Assembly (NCBI GenBank): GCA_043779285.1
Contig: JAYWEL010000198.1
Location: forward strand, 1 to 8,412
DNA from: MGR-bin208 sp043779285
GTDB lineage: Bacteria; Bacteroidota; Bacteroidia; Chitinophagales; Chitinophagaceae
Length of the DNA: 8,412 nucleotides
Direction: 5' to 3'
Part shown: one piece after another, positions 7,117-8,412 of the stretch
How positions within the stretch are numbered: position 1 is the stretch's first letter
Layout of the letters: each line of letters starts with the position of its first letter
Made by a program: the position numbers and the translations under genes
Notes under the pieces: generated by a model
What the model was told of the DNA's origin: nothing
The model's input: the letters and a program-made list of their open reading frames with translations, nothing else
Databases searched by the model: none

Positions 7117-7541
7117 GCCCGGTAATTATCCGCTTTCCAATTGGTAATAGATTTTTTAATATCAATTTCTTTGGTACCTTCTTCTGCCGATTTTGCAGCT
7201 AATGCCGGAAATTCTGCATCAGAAGCAAATCGCAAACCAATGATTTGTCTTCTTGTTAAACGACTATCCAAAGGTTTACCGGTTAATAAATAATGTCGAA
7301 AATTTTCCTCGGCACAGATGGCTCTATCTTGTGCTTTTAATGCAAATAACCTTTCATAAAACCATATCGGCCATAAAAGAATTGATATAGCTACTATTAA
7401 AGAAGCAGAATAATAATTTGTGTCTGCAGCATCACACAGATTTACAATACTGCCTACTAATATTGCCAATAAAATGATTGGTATAATAAAATGCCAACCT
7501 GTTACATAAAGTGCATGATTTTTAAAATTTTGTTCTTGCAT
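7113..7541 (-). CDS. DUF6526-type small membrane protein
   Basis: 142 residues, function unknown. I recognise the family pattern: start MQEQNFKNHALYV, then two membrane spans (about 16-36 and 45-63) separated by a short loop. Next comes the strongly conserved stretch ERLFALKAQDRAICAEEN (63-80), followed by RHYLLTGKPLDSRLTRRQII and LRFASDAEFPALA (104-116), and the ending NWKADNYRA. This corresponds to DUF6526, which I know mainly from Bacteroidota. The charged C-terminal half is probably cytoplasmic and helical. No catalytic motif is visible. Its TAA interlocks with that of the convergent protease gene (shared TTAA), leaving no intergenic space. It is 66 bp downstream of the DacB stop on the same strand and may be co-transcribed with it; a weak TAnnTTTG-like box (TAACTTTC, 7573-7566) without a -33 partner also lies in that gap. 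Confidence 0.8.
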   Translation of the reverse strand: MQEQNFKNHALYVTGWHFIIPIILLAILVGSIVNLCDAADTNYYSASLIVAISILLWPIWFYERLFALKAQDRAICAEENFRHYLLTGKPLDSRLTRRQIIGLRFASDAEFPALAAKSAEEGTKEIDIKKSITNWKADNYRA

Positions 7542-7607
7542 AAATTTTTATTTAAAAATGAAAAGGAAAGTTAATGGATAGTTTCTGATTATAAGTCATT
7601 GTTCAAC

Positions 7608-8412
7608 TTATTTTAAATTATCAATTACTTGAAACATTTTTTGAACTAATGAGGATGAGGATCCATTATAATTGTTCACCAGAAAAGAAAAAATATATTC
7701 GTTGCCATCCTTAGCAATATGATAGCCCGTATATCCTTTTACATTCCGGATGCTGCCACTTTTCATTTTAATACCGTTGTATTCCGGAAAGGAACTGATT
7801 AATGAAGAAAACCAAGCCTGCTTTTTTGCATAGTTCAAAACATCAACCTGTGCATGGGTAGTTACTCTGTTCATGGGTGATAACCCCGACCCATCATAAA
7901 TATTTAACGCTGTTTTTTCGATCCCTCGTTTCTGCCAGAATTTTTGTACAAGTTCTATGGCTTTTGAATAAGAACCGTACCCGGTTTTTTCGAATGCCAT
8001 TGTTTTCAATAATGCTTCACCATACAGATTGATACTTTTTTTATTGAACCAATAAATCACCGAATCTAATATTGGAGAAAGTACTGTATAAATGACTTGG
8101 CGGTTTGCATTTGCAATTTTTAAAACCTGATGCTCTACGATGATTCCATTGGTTGCCAAACTATTTTCCAAGGTAGAAATAAATTCATTCTTTGCGTTGA
8201 TCATGAAGGCTGAAATAGTAAACTTTTTTTCATTTACCGGAATTGTTCCTCTAATTACAGACGGCAACAAATAAACATAGGCATTATCACCGGTACCAGC
8301 AGCTGCAGAACTAAGTTCGGAAGAAAGTTTTAAATGATACATAACACCCGGTTTGGTCCCTACAATTTCTACCGGGTCACTAATTTTATTACCCGATTTT
8401 AAAAAAATATCG
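7608..8412 (-). CDS. dacB: D-alanyl-D-alanine carboxypeptidase/endopeptidase, PBP4-type (S13), partial (5' end off window)
   Basis: The frame stays open to the right edge, so the Met at 8342 is internal: residues DIFLKSGNKISDPVEIVGTK precede it. About 267 C-terminal residues are visible. Family S13 enzymes remove terminal D-Ala from, and cut cross-links in, peptidoglycan in the periplasm. Visible S13 marks are GTGDNAYVY followed by RGTIP, then KKSINLYGEALLKT holding the SxN motif (Ser-Ile-Asn, nt 8028-8036). After these come YDGSGLSPMNRVT and GIKMKSGSIRNVKGYTGY with the KTG-equivalent Lys-Ser-Gly (nt 7755-7763). The SxxK motif with the nucleophilic Ser and the signal peptide lie outside the window. 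One local oddity: where relatives usually have a GAxPDP-like segment after RGTIP, this one reads ISAFMINA. SxN and KSG are intact, so it is probably an active enzyme, subject to the unseen SxxK. Confidence 0.87.
   Translation of the reverse strand, partial: DIFLKSGNKISDPVEIVGTKPGVMYHLKLSSELSSAAAGTGDNAYVYLLPSVIRGTIPVNEKKFTISAFMINAKNEFISTLENSLATNGIIVEHQVLKIANANRQVIYTVLSPILDSVIYWFNKKSINLYGEALLKTMAFEKTGYGSYSKAIELVQKFWQKRGIEKTALNIYDGSGLSPMNRVTTHAQVDVLNYAKKQAWFSSLISSFPEYNGIKMKSGSIRNVKGYTGYHIAKDGNEYIFSFLVNNYNGSSSSLVQKMFQVIDNLK

Noticed and set aside
7542..7607. 66-bp gap between DacB-like and DUF6526 genes as promoter or terminator
   Set aside because: Only a 7-of-8 -7-like box without a -33 partner and an A/T near-palindrome (7543-7559) were seen; too weak for a separate feature.

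Overview
The window reads as a chromosomal segment of a member of the Bacteroidota, most likely Chitinophagales/Chitinophagaceae. Evidence for this: AT-rich DNA, starts without Shine-Dalgarno sequences, a CCDC81-type HU-domain membrane protein, a DUF6526-type membrane protein, a hotdog thioesterase with the N-terminus typical of this phylum, and a TPR/outer-membrane-barrel gene pair characteristic of it. The genus is not determined. No RNA genes, CRISPR arrays, insertion sequences or phage genes were seen.

Layout. Positions 1-5541 are a tightly packed minus-strand cluster, read from right to left: a 1011-residue exported tetratricopeptide-repeat (TPR) protein (5541-2506), a 550-residue TonB-receptor-like outer-membrane beta-barrel without a plug (2475-823), a 211-residue protein with two HU-like domains and one membrane span (820-185), and the first 44 codons of a class I SAM methyltransferase with a four-cysteine N-terminal motif (134 to the left edge). 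Gaps are 30, 2 and 50 bp, so a single operon is likely. A 188-bp divergent control region (5542-5729) separates it from a plus-strand pair: an acyl-CoA thioesterase of the YbgC/FadM type (5730-6140) and, one base later, a site-2-protease-type M50 membrane metalloprotease (6142-7116). The protease gene converges on a DUF6526 membrane protein (7541-7113, minus) with interlocked stop codons. To the right is the C-terminal part of a DacB/PBP4-type D-Ala-D-Ala carboxypeptidase (7608 to the right edge, minus), cut by the window end.

Functional reading. Most products act at the cell envelope: an outer-membrane barrel, a periplasmic TPR solenoid, an inner-membrane protein with cytoplasmic nucleic-acid-binding-like domains, an intramembrane protease and a peptidoglycan hydrolase. 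The TPR-barrel-HU trio has one component for each envelope layer plus the cytoplasm and is the best candidate here for a poorly described system. That it works as one machine is inference from gene order and topology; nothing in the sequence shows a substrate.
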